Of a stretch of 64,000 nt of DNA, positions 11,434 through 25,054 are shown piece by piece; position 1 is the first letter of the stretch; every line of letters starts with the position of its first letter. Made by a program: the position numbers and the translations under genes. The stretch covers positions 63,043,238-63,107,237 of the forward strand of contig CM048852.1 of assembly GCA_026545225.1 (NCBI GenBank), given 5' to 3'. The notes under the pieces were generated by a model that saw nothing but the letters and a program-made list of their open reading frames with translations, ran no database searches and was not told the origin of the DNA. This DNA is from Cornus controversa. Taxonomy: Eukaryota; Streptophyta; Magnoliopsida; Cornales; Cornaceae.

Positions 11434-12820
11434 AAATAAATTATCCTTAACTGATCAGGTTATCAAATCGAATATCCGTTGGGTTATTAGATCGGATTAT
11501 AGAATTTACGCATATATGAAAGTACTCATGTACTAAAAATCTTATAGTGACAAATAAATGATGTTTTTGAATCTGATCAAATTATCATCATTAGATGACT
11601 CCATTTTTGTAGCACCAATTTTGTGAACGTAGCACCACTTTTGTCAATAGAGGTACTATTTTTGTCAATGATATTTTGACAAGAACTGTTAAAAATTTAG
11701 TTTTTTTTTTTCATCACCGGTTGTTAAAATAATTAAAGTAGTTTGGGCACTTGAATAGAATAAAAAGTGTTTTTTGAAATCCACATCAATATTTTTGGAC
11801 AATTATGTTTTTTCGAATTTCACGACTTTGACTTCATGCATTTGTAAATTAGACTCCAAATCCCCATGTATTTGTAGTTTTATCTATCCTAAAAATTATT
11901 TGCCCTGATCGTTTGATATTAATTTAATTTATTTTTTTTAAATAAAAAAAACATTCCTTTGCCGATCAAGTTATCAAATCGGACGTCCGTTTGTGTACAT
12001 AGGTACCACTTTTGTGAAGACTATTCTATTAACTGCTGATCAAAATTTAGTATTTTTTTTTATTACTGGTTGGCAAAATTGTAAGATTTCGTTGGGTACT
12101 TGAATAAAATAAATAATATTTCTTCAAATATACATAAGCATTTTAGGACAATTCAATTTTTTGAAATTTCATGACATTCTCTTCATGTATTTGTAAATTT
12201 GAATCCAAAGTCCATGTATTTTTAATTTAATCTATTTGAATAATTAGTTTTCCTTCCCCTTTGATATTAATTAATTTTCTTTTATTTTTAAAAAAAATAT
12301 ATATCCTTGGCCGATTAGGTTATCAAATAAAATATCCATTGGTTTATTAGAAGGGATCAAGGAATGACCTTATGCATATATAATAGTACGCATTTACTAC
12401 TAATCATTCAACGACAAGTAAATCCAATACGAGAATCTAATCAAATTATCATCATCAGATGACTTTATTTTTTCCATCACGATTTTTGGGCACGTCGGCA
12501 CCAGTGTTTTATAAATTGAGGTACCACTTCTTGTGAAAACTATTTTATTAACTACTGATCAAAATTTAGTTTTTTTAAAAAACATTTTTGTATCACTGTC
12601 GTCAAAACAGTAAGAGTAGTTCGTGTAATTGAATAAAATAAACAGTATTATTTGATCTCTACATCACCAATTTAGGTTAATTCATGTTTTTGAAATTTCA
12701 TGACTTTGACTTCATGCTTTTGTAAATTTGACTCAAAAACTCCATATATTTGTAATTTTCCTAATTCTAATCATTATTTTCCCTTCTCTTTTGATATCAA
12801 TTTATTTTATTTTACTTTTT
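11434..12820 (+). repeat. Sat1 unit U8 (SS type, 1387 bp)
   Basis: A is 11434-11939, doubly deleted B 11940-12289 and C 12290-12820. Variants 'atcgaatatccg', 'aaatgatgtttttg' and 'ttttttcgaatttc' are shared with U29. Confidence 0.93.
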
Positions 12821-14236
12821 AAATAAATTATCCTTAGCTGATCAGGTTATCAAATCGGATATCCGTTGGGTTATTAGATCGGATTATGGAATTTACGCAT
12901 ATATGAAAGTCTTCATGTACTAAAAATCTTACAGTGACTAATAAATGCAGTTTTTGAATCTGATCAAATTATCATCGTTAGATGACTCCATTTTTGTAAC
13001 ACCAATTTTGTGAACGTAGCACCACTTTTGTGAATAGAGGTACTATTTTTGTGAATGCTATTTTGAAAAGAACGGTTAAAAATTTAGTTTTTTTTTTTTC
13101 ATCACCGGTTGTTAAAATAATTAGAGTAGTTTGGGCACTTGAATAGAATAAAAAGTGTTTTTTGAAATCCACATCAATATTTTTGGACAATTATGTTTTT
13201 TGTAATTTCACGACTTTCACTTCATGCATTTGTAAATTAGACTCCAAATGTCTATGTATTTGTAATTTTATCTATCCTAAAAATTATTTTCCCTGATCTT
13301 TTGATATTAATTTAATTTATTTTTTTTAAATAAAAAAAAAACATTCCTTTGCCGATCAAGTTATCAAATCGGACGTCCGTTTGTGTACATAAGCGCCACT
13401 TTAGTATGTAGAGGTACCACCTTTTGTGAAGACTATTGTGATAACTGCTGTTCAAAATTTAGTATTTTTTCTTTTATTACTGGTTTGCAAAATTGTAAGA
13501 TTTGGTTGGGTACTTGAATAAAATAAACAATATTTCTTCAAATCCGCATAAGCATTTTAGGACAATTCAATTTTTTGAAATTTCATGACATTCTCTTCAT
13601 GCATTTGTAAATTTGACTCCAAAAGTCCATATATTTGTAATTTAATCTATTTGAATAATTATTTTTCCTTCCCCTTTGATATTAATTAATTTTATTTTAT
13701 TTTTAAAAAAATATATATATCGTTCGCCGATTAGGTTATCAAGTCAAATATCCATTGGTTTATTAGAAGGGATCAAAGAATAACCTTTTGCATATATAAT
13801 AGTACGCATTTACTACTAATCATTCAACGACAAGTAAATCCAATACGAGAATCAAATCAAATTATCATCATCAGATGACTTTATTTTTTTCATCACAATT
13901 TTTGGGCACGTTGGCACCAGAGTTTTATGAATTGGGGTACCACTTCTTGTGAAAACTATTTTATTAACTACTGATCAAAATTAAGTTTTTTTAAAATTTT
14001 TTTTTGTATCACTGTCGTCAAAACAGTAAGAGTAGTTCGTGTAATTGAATAAAATAAACAGTATTATTTGATATCTACATCACCAATTTAGGTTCATTCA
14101 TGTTTTTGAAATTTCATGACTTTGACTTCATGCTTTTGTAAATTTGACTGAAAAACTCCATATATTTGTAATTTTCCCAATTCTAATCATTATTTTCCCT
14201 TCTATTTTGATATCAATTTATTTTATTTTACTTTTT
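12821..14236 (+). repeat. Sat1 unit U9 (S type, 1416 bp)
   Basis: A is 12821-13327, short B 13328-13704 and C 13705-14236. Variants 'gtcttcatgtac', 'atcatcgttagatg', 'aagcgccactttag' and 'atatcgttcgccg' are shared with U30. Confidence 0.93.
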
Positions 14237-15647
14237 AAATAAATTATCCTTAGCTGATCAGGTTATCAAATCGGATATCCGTTGGGTTATTAGATTGGAT
14301 TATGGAATTTACGCATATATGAAAGTACTCATGTACTAAAAATCGTACAGTGACTAATAAATGCAGTTTTTGAATCTGATCAAATTATCATCATTAGATG
14401 ACTCCATTTTTGTAGCACCAATTTTGTGAACATAGCACCACTTTTGTGAATAGAGGTACTATTTTTGTGAATGATATTTTGACAAGAACTGTTAAAAATT
14501 TAGTTTTTTTTTTCCATCACCGGTTGTTAAAATAATTAGAGTAGTTTGGGCACTTGAATAGAATAAAAAGTGTTATTTGAAATTCACATCAATATTTTTG
14601 GACAATTATGTTTTTTGGAATTTCACGACTTTCACTTCATGCATTTGTAAATTAGACTCCAAATGTCTATGTATTTGTAATTTTATCTATCCTAAAAATT
14701 ATTTTCCCTGATCTTTTGATATTAATTTAATTTATTTTTTTTAAATAAAAAAAAACATTCCTTTGCCGATCAAGTTATCAAATCGGACGTCCGTTTGTGT
14801 ACATAGGCACCACTTTTGTATGTACAGGTACCACCTTTTGTGAAGACTATTGTGTTAATTGCTGATCAAAATTTAGAATTTTTTTCTATTACTAGTTTGC
14901 AAAATTGTAAGATTTGGTTGGTTACTTGAATAAAATAAACAATATTTCTTCAAATCCACATAAGCATTTTAGGACAATTCAATTTTTTGAAATTTCATGA
15001 CATTCTTTTCATGTATTTGTAAATTAGACTCCAAAAGTCCATGTATTTGAAATTTAACCTATTTGAATAATTATTTTTCCTCTCCCTTTGATATTAATTA
15101 ATTTTATTTTAATATCTAAAAAAATATATATCCTTGGCCGATTAGGTTATCAAATCAAATATCCATTGGTTTATTAGAAGGGATCAAGGAATGACCTTAT
15201 GCATATATAATAGTACGCATTTACTACTAATCATTCAACGAGAAGTAAATCCAATATGAGAATCTAATCAAATTATCATCATCAGATGACTTTATTTTTT
15301 TCATCACAATTTTTGGGCACGTCGGCACCAGTGTTTTATGAATTGAGGTACCACTTCTTGTTAAAACTATTTTATTAATTATTGATCAAAATTTAGGATT
15401 TTTTAAATTTTTTTTTATATCACTGTCGTCAAAACAGTAAGAGTAGTTCACGTAATTGAATAAAATAAACAGTATTATTTGATATCTACATCACCAATTT
15501 AGGTTAATTCATGTTTTTGAAATTTCATGACTTTGACTTCATGCTTTTGTAAATTTGCCTCAAAAAGTCCATATATTTGTAATTTTCCCAATTCTAATCA
15601 TTATTTTCCCTTCTCTTTTGATATCAATTTATTTTATTTTACTTTTT
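14237..15647 (+). repeat. Sat1 unit U10 (S type, 1411 bp)
   Basis: A is 14237-14742, short B 14743-15117 and C 15118-15647. 'gtgttatttgaaattc', 'gtacaggtacc' and 'aatatctaaaaaaata' are shared with U31, but the first half of A differs from U31, so one of the two is mosaic. Confidence 0.9.
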
Positions 15648-17057
15648 AAATAAATTATCCTTAGCTGATCAGGTTATCAAATCGGATATCCGTTGGGTTA
15701 TTAGATCGGATTATGGAATTTACGCATATATGAAAGTACTCATGTACTAAAAATCTTACAGTGACAAATAAATGCAGTTTTTGAATCTGATCAAATTATC
15801 ATCATTAGATGACTACATTTTTGTACCACCAATTTTGTGAATGTAGCACCACTTTTGTCAATAGAGGTACTATTTTTGTGAATGAAATTTTGACAAGAAC
15901 TGTTAAAAATTTAGTTTTTTTTTTTCATCACCGGTTGTTAAAATAATTAGAGTAGTTTGGGCACTTGAATAGAATAAAAAGTGTTTTTTGAAATCCACAT
16001 CAATATTTTTGGACAATTTTGTTTTTTGGAATTTCACGACTTTGACTTCATGCATTTGTAAATTAGACTCCAAATCCCCATGTATTTGTAGTTTTATCTA
16101 TCCTAAAAATTATTTGCCCTGATCGTTTGATATTAATTTAATTTATTTTTTTTAAATAAAAAAAAACATTCCTTTGCCGATCAAGTTATGAGATCGGACG
16201 TCCGTTTGTGTACATAGGCACCACTTTTGTATTTAGAAGTACCACCTTTTGTGAAGACTATTCTGTTAACTGCTGATCAAAATTTAGTATTTTTTTTTAT
16301 TACTGGTTGGCAAAATTGTAAGATTTGGTTGGGTACTTGAATAAAATAAATAATATTTCTTCAAATCCACATAAGCATTTTAGGACAATTCAATTTTTTG
16401 AAATTTCATGACATTTTCTTCATGTATTTGTAAATTTAGATCCAAAGTCCATGTATTTGTAATTTAATCTATTTGAATAATTATTTTTCCTTCCCCTTTG
16501 ATATTAATTAATTTTATTTTATTTTTAAAAAAATATATATCCTTGGCCGATTAGGTTATCAAATCAAATAGCCATTGGTTTATTAGAAGGGATCAAAGAA
16601 TAACCTTTTGCATATATAATAGTACGCATTTACCACTAATCATTCAACGACAAGTAAATCCAATATGAGAACCTAATCAAACTATCATCATCAGATGACT
16701 TTATTTTTTCCATCACTATTTTTGGGCACGTCGGCACTAGTGTTTTATGAATTGAGGTACCACTTCTTGTGAAAACTATTTTATTAACTACTGATTAAAA
16801 TTTAGTTTTTTTTTTAATTTTTTTTTGTATCACTGTCGTCAAAACAGTAAAAGTAGTTCGTGTAATTAAATAAAATAAACAGTATTATTTGATATTTACA
16901 TCACCAATTTAGGTTAATTCATGTTTTTGAAATTTCATGACTTTGACTTCATGCTTTTGTAAATTTGACTCAAAAAGTCCATATATTTGTAATTTTCCCA
17001 ATTCTAATCATTATTTTCCCTTCTCTTTTGATGTCAATTTATTTTATTTTACTTTTT
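15648..17057 (+). repeat. Sat1 unit U11 (S type, 1410 bp; no R2 equivalent)
   Basis: A is 15648-16153, short B 16154-16526 and C 16527-17057. A resembles U13 ('gaatgaaattttgac', 'cttttgtcaatag') and B/C resemble U12. It fits a unit created by unequal exchange within the U11-U13 run in R1, or lost from R2. Confidence 0.9.
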
Positions 17058-18466
17058 AAATAAATTATCCTTAACTGATCAGGTTATCAAATCGGATATC
17101 CGTTGGGTTATTAGATCGGATTATGGAATTTACGCATATATGAAAGTATTCATGTACTAAAAATCTTACAGTGACAAATAAATGCAATTTTTGAATCTGA
17201 TCAAATTATCATCATTAGATGACTCCATTTTTGTACCACCAATTTTGTGAACGTAGCACCACTTTTGTGAATAGAGGTACTATTTTTGTGAATGCTATTT
17301 TGACAAGAACGGTTAAAAATTTAGTTTTTTTTTTTTCATCACCGGTTGTTAAAATAATTAGAGTAGTTTGGGCAGTTGAATAGAATAAAAAGTGTTTTTT
17401 GAAATCCACATCAATATTTTTGGACAATTTTGTTTTTTGGAATTTCACGACTTTGACTTCATGCATTTGTAAATTAGACTCCAAATCCCCATGTATTTGT
17501 AGTTTTGTCTATCCTAAAAATTATTTGCCCTGATCGTTTGATATTAATTTAATTTATTTTTTTTAAATAAAAAAAACATTCCTTTGCCGATCAAGTTATG
17601 AGATCGGACGTCCGTTTGTGTACATAGGCACCACTTTTGTATTTAGAAGTACCACCTTTTGTGAAGACTATTCTGTTAACTGCTGATCAAAATTTAGTAT
17701 TTTTTTTTATTACTGGTTGGCAAAATTGTAAGATTTGGTTGGGTACTTGAATAAAATAAATAATATTTCTTCAAATCCACATAAGCATTTTAGGACAATT
17801 CAATTTTTTGAAATTTCATGACATTTTCTTCATGTATTTGTAAATTTAGATCCAAAGTCCATGTATTTGTAATTTAATCTATTTGAATAATTATTTTTCC
17901 TTCCCCTTTCATATTAATTAATTTTATTTTATTTTTAAAAAAATATATATCCTTGGCCGATTAGGTTATCAAATCAAATATCCATTGGTTTATTAGAAGG
18001 GATCAAAGAATAACCTTTTGCATATATAATAGTACGCATTTACCACTAATCATTCAACGACAAGTAAATCCAATATGAGAACCTAATCAAACTATCATCA
18101 TCAGATGACTTTATTTTTTCCATCACTATTTTTGGGCACGTCGGCACTAGTGTTTATGAATTGAGGTACCACTTCTTGTGAAAACTATTTTATTAACTAC
18201 TGATCAAAATTTAGTTTTTTTTTTAATTTTTTTTTTTATCACTGTCGTCAAAACAGTAAAAGTAGTTCGTGTAATTAAATAAAATAAACAGTATTATTTG
18301 ATATTTACATCACCAATTTAGGTTAATTCATGTTTTTGAAATTTCATGACTTTGACTTCATGCTTTTGTAAATTTGACTCAAAAAGTCCATATATTTGTA
18401 ATTTTCCCAATTCTAATCATTATTTTCCCTTCTCTTTTGATGTCAATTTATTTTATTTTACTTTTT
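17058..18466 (+). repeat. Sat1 unit U12 (S type, 1409 bp)
   Basis: A is 17058-17564, short B 17565-17936 and C 17937-18466. It matches U32 in A and B, both having 'ttatgagatcggacg' and an open 89-residue minus-strand frame in A. C has 'ataaccttttgcat' and 'taccactaatc', where U32 has a different, patched C. Confidence 0.92.
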
Positions 18467-19875
18467 AAATAAATTATCCTTAGCTGATCAGGTTATCAAA
18501 TCGGATATCCGTTGGGTTATTAGATCGGATTATGGAATTTACGCATATATGAAAGTATTCATGTACTAAAAATCTTACAGTGACAAATAAATGCAATTTT
18601 TGAATCTGATCAAATTATCATCATTAGATGACTCCATTTTTGTACCACCAATTTTGTGAATGTAGCACCACTTTTGTCAATAGAGGTACTATTTTTGTGA
18701 ATGAAATTTTGACAAGAACTGTTAAAAATTTAGTTTTTTTTTTTTCATCACCGGTTGTTAAAATAATTAGAGTAGTTTGGGCTCTTGAATAGAATAAAAA
18801 GTATTTTTTGAAATCCACATCAATATTTTTGGACAATTATGTTTTTTGGAATTTCACGACTTTGACTTCATGCATTTGTAAATTAGACTCCAAATCCCCA
18901 TGTATTTGTAGTTTTACCTATCCTAAAAATTATTTGCCCTGATCGTTTGATATTAATTTAATTTATTTTTTTTAAATAAAAAAAACATTCCTTTGCCGAT
19001 CAAGTTATGAGATCGGACGTCCGTTTGTGTACATAGGCACCACTTTTGTATTTAGAAGTAACACCTTTTGTGAAGACTATTCTGTTAACTGCTGATCAAA
19101 ATTTAGTATTTTTTTTTATTACTGGTTGGCAAAATTGTAAGATTTGGTTGGGTACTTGAATAAAATAAATAATATTTCTTCAAATCCACATAAGCATTTT
19201 AGGACAATTCAATTTTTTGAAATTTCATGACATTCTCTTCATGTATTTGTAAATTTAAATCCAAAGTCCATGTATTTGTAATTTAATCTATTTGAATAAT
19301 TATTTTTCCTTCCCCTTTGATATTAATTAATTTTATTTTATTTTTAAAAAAATATATATCCTTGGCCGATTAGGTTTTCAAATCAAATATCCATTGGTTT
19401 ATTAGAAGGGATCAAAGAATAACCTTTTGCATATATAATAGTACGCATTTACCACTAATCATTCAACGACAAGTAAATCCAATATGAGAATCTAATCAAA
19501 TTATCATCATCAGATGACTTTATTTTTTCCATCACTATTTTTGGGCACGTCGGCACTAGTGTTTTATGAATTGAGGTACCACTTCTTGTGAAAACTATTT
19601 TATTAACTACTGATCAAAATTTAGTTTTTTTTTAATTTTTTTTTGTATCACTGTCGTCAAAACAGTAAAAGTAGTTCGTGTAATTGAATAAAATAAACAG
19701 TATGATTTGATATCTACATCACCAATTTAGGTTAATTCATGTTTTTGAAATTTCATGACTTGGACTTCATGCTTTTGTAAATTTGACTCAAAAAGTCCAT
19801 ATATTTGTAATTTTCCCAATTCTAATCATTATTTTTCCTTCTCTTTTGATATCAATTTATTTTATTTTACTTTTT
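18467..19875 (+). repeat. Sat1 unit U13 (S type, 1409 bp)
   Basis: A is 18467-18973, short B 18974-19345 and C 19346-19875. 'aaagtattttttg', 'gttttacctatcc', 'aatttaaatccaaag' and 'taggttttcaaatc' are shared with U33. Confidence 0.92.
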
Positions 19876-20805
19876 AAATAAATTATCCTTAGCTGATCAG
19901 GTTATAAAATCGGATCTCCGTTGGGTTATTAGATCGGATTATGGAATTTACGCACATATGAAAGTACTCATGTACTAAAAATCTTACAGTGACAAATAAA
20001 TGCAGTTTTTGAATCTGATCAAATTATCATCATTAGATGACTCCATTTTTGTAGCACCAATTTTGTGAACGTAGCACCACTTTTGTGAATAGAGGTACTA
20101 TTTTTGTGAATGCTATTTTAACAAGAACGGTTAAAAATTTAATTTTTTTTTTTCATCACCAGCTGTTAAAATAATTAGAGTAGTTTGGGCACTTGAATAG
20201 AATAAAAAGTGTTTTTTGGAATCCACTTCAGTATTTTTTGACAATTATGTTTTTTGGAATTTCATGACTTTGACTTCATGCATTTGTAAATTCGACTCCA
20301 AAAGTTCATGTATTTGTAATTTTCTATATCCTAAACATTATTTGCCCTAATCTTTTGATATTAATATAATTTTTTAATTTTTAAATAAAAAAAACTATCC
20401 TTAGCCGATCAGGTTATCTAATCAGTTGTCCGTTTGGTTATTGGATCAGATTACGGAATAACGTTTTGCATATATGAAAGTACTCATGTACTAGTAATCT
20501 CTCAATGACAAGTAATCTAATTTGAAAATCTGATCAAATTATTATCATCGGATGACTCTAGTTTTTATTCACTATTTTTGTGTACGTAGGCACCACTTTT
20601 GTAAATAGTGGTACCACCTTTTGTGAAGACTATTTTGTTAACTGCTGATTGGCAAAATTATAAGATTTGGTTCAGAGCTTGAATAAAATAAACAATATTT
20701 CTTCAAATCCACATAAGCATTTTAGTCCATATATTTATAATTTTTCCTATTCTAATCATTATTTGTCCTTCTCTTTTGATATCAATTTATTTTATTTTAC
20801 TTTTT
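19876..20805 (+). repeat. Sat1 unit U14 (T type, 930 bp)
   Basis: A is 19876-20382, followed by an L-type B (20383 onward) with a roughly 36 bp internal loss ('ctgctgat' joined to 'tggcaaaat' near 20648). At about 20725 B is joined directly to the last 80 bp of C ('gcattttag' to 'tccatatattt'). Most of C and the end of B are missing. U34 has the same architecture. Confidence 0.93.
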
Positions 20806-22223
20806 AATTAAATTATCCTTAACTGATCAGGTTATCAAATCGGATATCTGTTGGGTTTTTAGATCGGATTATGGAATTTACGTATATGTGAAAGTACTAA
20901 TGTACTAAAATCTTACCGTGACAAATAAATGCAGTTTTTGAATCTGATCAAATTATCATCATTAGATGACTCCATTTTTGTAACACCAATTTTGTGAACG
21001 TAGCACCACTTTTGTGAATAGAGGTACTATTTTTGTGAATGCTATTTTCACAAGAACGGTTAAAAATTTAGTTTTTTTTTTTTTCATCACCGGTTGTTAA
21101 AATAATTAGAGTAGTTTGGGCACTTGAATAGAATAAAAACTCTTTTTTGAAATCCACATCAATATTTTTGGACAATTAGGTTTTTTGGAATTTCACAACT
21201 TTGACTTCATGCATTTGTAAATTAGACTCCAAATGTCCATGTATTTGTAATTTTATCTATCCTAAAAATTATTTTCCCTGATCTTTTGATATTAATTTAA
21301 TTTATTTTTTTCAAATAAAAAAAAAAATTCCTTTGCCGAACAAGTTATCAAATCGGACGTCCGTTTGTGTACATAGGCACCACTTTTGTATGTAGAGGTA
21401 CCACCTTTTGTGAAGACTATTGTGTTAACTGCTGATCAAAATTTAGTATATATTTTTTTTATTACTGGTTGGCAAAGTTGTAAGATTTGGTTGGGTACTT
21501 GAATAAAATAAACAATATTTCTTGAAATCCTCATAAGCATTTTAGGACAATTCAATTTTTTGAAATTTCATGACATTCTCTTCATGTATTTGTAAATTTG
21601 ACTCCAAAAGTCCATGTATTTGTAATTTAATCTATTTGAATAATTATTTTTCCTTCCCCTTTGATATTAATTTATTTTATTTTATTTTATTTAAAAAATA
21701 TATATCCTTAGCGGATTAGGTTATCAAGTCAAATATCCATTGGTTTATTAGACGGGATCAAAGAATAACCTTATGCATATATAATAGTACGCATTTACTA
21801 CTAATCATTCAACGACAAGTAAATCCAATACGAGAATCTAATCAAATTATCATCGTCAGATGACTTTATTTTTTTCATCACAATTTTTGGGCACGTCGGC
21901 AGCAGTGTTTTATGAATTGAGGTACCACTTCTTCTGAAAGCTATTTTATTAACTACTGATCAAAATTTAATTTTTTTTTTAACTTTTTTTTTGTATCACT
22001 GTCGTCAAAACAGTAAGAGTAGTTCGTGTAACTGATTAAAATAAACAGTATTATTTGATATATACATCAACAATTTAGGTTAATTCATGTTTTTGAAATT
22101 TCATTACTTTAACTTCATGCTTTTGTAAATTTGACTCAAAAAGTCCATATATTTGTAATTTTTCCTATTCTAATCATTATTTGTCCTTCTCTTTTGATAT
22201 CAATTTATTTTATTTTACTTTTT
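20806..22223 (+). repeat. Sat1 unit U15 (S type, 1418 bp)
   Basis: A is 20806-21312, short B 21313-21692 and C 21693-22223. It opens with 'aattaaattatcc' and has 'atatctgttgggttttt', 'attttcacaagaac' and 'ttgccgaacaag', shared with U35. The B and C of U19 are close relatives. Confidence 0.92.
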
Positions 22224-23639
22224 AAATAAATTATGCTTAGCTGATCAGGTTATCAAATCGGATATCCGTTGGGTTATTAGATCGGATTATGGAATTTACG
22301 CATATGTGAAAGTACTCATGTACTAAAATCTTACCGTGACAAATAAATGCAGTTTTTGAATCTGATCAAACTATCATCATTATATGACTCCATTTTTGTA
22401 ACACCAATTTTGTGAACGTAGCACCACTTTTGTGAATAGAGGTACTATTTTTGTGAATGCTATTTTGACAAGAACGGTTAAAAATTTAGTTTTTTTTTTT
22501 TCATCACCGGTTGTTAAAATAATTAGAGTAGTTTGGGCACTTCAATAGAATAAAAAGTGTTTTTTGAAATCCACATCAATATTTTTGGACAATTATGTTT
22601 TTTGGAATTTCACAACTTTGACTTCATGCATTTGTAAATTAGACTCCAAATGTCCATGTATTTGTAATTTTATCTATCCTAAAAATTATTTTCCCTGATC
22701 TTTTGATATTAATTTAATTTATTTTTTTTAAATAAAAAAAAAATTCCTTTGCCGATCAAGTTATCAAATCGGACGTCCGTTTGTGTACATAGGCACCACT
22801 TTTGTATGTAGAGGTACCACCTTTTGTGAAGACTATTGTGTTAACTGCTGATCAAAATTTAGTATATATTTTTTTTATTACTGGTTGGCAAAGTTGTAAG
22901 ATTTGGTTGGGTACTTGAATAAAATAAACAATATTTCTTGAAATCCTCATAAGCATTTTAGGACAATTCAATTTTTTGAAATTTCATGACATTCTCTTCA
23001 TGTATTTGTAAATTTGACTCCAAAAGTTCATGTATTTGTAATTTAATCTATTCGAATAATTATTTTTCCTTCCCCTTTGATATTAATTTATTTTATTTTA
23101 TTTTATTTAAAAAATATATATCCTTAGCGGATTAGGTTATCAAGTCAAATATCCATTGGTTTATTAGACGGGATCAAAGAATAACCTTATGCATATATAA
23201 TAGTACGCATTTACTACTAATCATTCAACGACAAGTAAATCCAATACGAGAATCTAATCAAATTATCATCATCAGATGACTTTATTTTTTTCATCACAAT
23301 TTTTGGGCACGTCGGCAGCAGTGTTTTATGAATTGAGGTACCACTTCTTCTGAAAGCTATTTTATTAACTACTGATCAAAATTTAATTTTTTTTTTATCT
23401 TTTTTTTTGTATCACTGTCGTCAAAACAGTAAGAGTAGTTCGTGTAACTGATTAAAATAAACAGTATTATTTGATATATACATCAACAATTTAGGTTAAT
23501 TCATGGTTTTGAAATTTCATTACTTTAACTTCATGCTTTTGTAAATTTGACTCAAAAAGTCCATATATTTGTAATTTTTCCTATTCTAATCATTATTTGT
23601 CCTTCGCTTTTGATATCAATTTATTTTATTTTACTTTTT
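22224..23639 (+). repeat. Sat1 unit U16 (S type, 1416 bp; no R2 equivalent)
   Basis: A is 22224-22729, short B 22730-23108 and C 23109-23639. A and B are almost the same as U17 ('caaactatcatcattatatg', 'cacttcaatag'), but C is U1-like ('catggttttgaaatttcatt'). The arrangement fits a single-unit duplication. Confidence 0.92.
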
Positions 23640-25054
23640 AAATAAATTATGCTTAGCTGATCAGGTTATCAAATCGGATATCCGTTGGGTTATTAGATCG
23701 GATTATGGAATTTACGCATATGTGAAAGTACTCATGTACTAAAATCTTACCGTGACAAATAAATGCAGTTTTTGAATCTGATCAAACTATCATCATTATA
23801 TGACTCCATTTTTGTAACACCAATTTTGTGAACGTAGCACCACTTTTGTGAATAGAGGTACTATTTTTGTGAATGCTATTTTGACAAGAACGGTTAAAAA
23901 TTTAGTTTTTTTTTTTTCATCACCGGTTGTTAAAATAATTAGAGTAGTTTGGGCACTTCAATAGAATAAAAAGTGTTTTTTGAAATCCACATCAATATTT
24001 TTGGACAATTATGTTTTTTGGAATTTCACAACTTTGACTTCATGCATTTGTAAATTAGACTCCAAATGTCCATGTATTTGTAATTTTATCTATCCTAAAA
24101 ATTATTTTCCCTGATCTTTTGATATTAATTTAATTTATTTTTTTTAAATAAAAAAAAAATTCCTTTGCCGATCAAGTTATCAAATCGGACGTCCGTTTGT
24201 GTACATAGGCACCACTTTTGTATGTAGAGGTACCACCTTTTGTGAAGACTATTGTGTTAACTGCTGATCAAAATTTAGTATATATTTTTTTTATTACTGG
24301 TTGGCAAAGTTGTAAGATTTGGTTGGGTACTTGAATAAAATAAACAATATTTCTTGAAATCCTCATAAGCATTTTAGGACAATTCAATTTTTTGAAATTT
24401 CATGACATTCTCTTCATGTATTTGTAAATTTGACTCCAAAAGTCCATGTATTTGTAATTTAATCTATTTGAATAATTATTTCTCCTTCCCCTTTGATATT
24501 AATTAATTTTATTTTATTTTTTTAAAAAAATATATATCCTTAGCGGATTAGGTTATCAAGTCAAATATCCATTGGTTTATTAGACGGGATCAAAGAATTA
24601 CCTTATGCATATATAATAGTACGCATTTACTACTAATCATTCAACGACAAGTAAATCCAATACGAGAATCTAATCAAATTATCATCATCAGATGACTTTA
24701 TTTTTTTCATCACAATTTTTGGGCACGTCGGCACCAGTGTTTTATGAATTGAGGTACCACTTCTTCTGAAAGCTATTTTATTAACTACTGATCAAAATTT
24801 AATTTTTTTTTAACTTTTTTTTTGTATCACTGTCTTCAAAACAGTAAGAGTAGTTCGTGTAACTGATTAAAATAAACAGTATTATTTGATATCTACATCA
24901 ACAATTTAGGTTAATTCATGTTTTTGAAATTTCATGACTTTAACTTCATGCTTTTGTAAATTTGACTAAAAAAGTCCATATATTTGTAATTTTTCCTATT
25001 CTAATCATTATTTGTCCTTCTCTTTCAATATCAATTTATTTTATTTTACTTTTT
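23640..25054 (+). repeat. Sat1 unit U17 (S type, 1415 bp)
   Basis: A is 23640-24145, short B 24146-24523 and C 24524-25054. C has 'gtcttcaaaacag', 'gactaaaaaagtcc' and 'ctctttcaatatc', shared with U36 and U1b. Confidence 0.92.

Noticed and set aside
19876-20805. Insertion of a mobile element to explain the abnormal unit length
   Set aside because: The unit is shorter, not longer, and every base aligns with A, B or C. Two deletions explain it.
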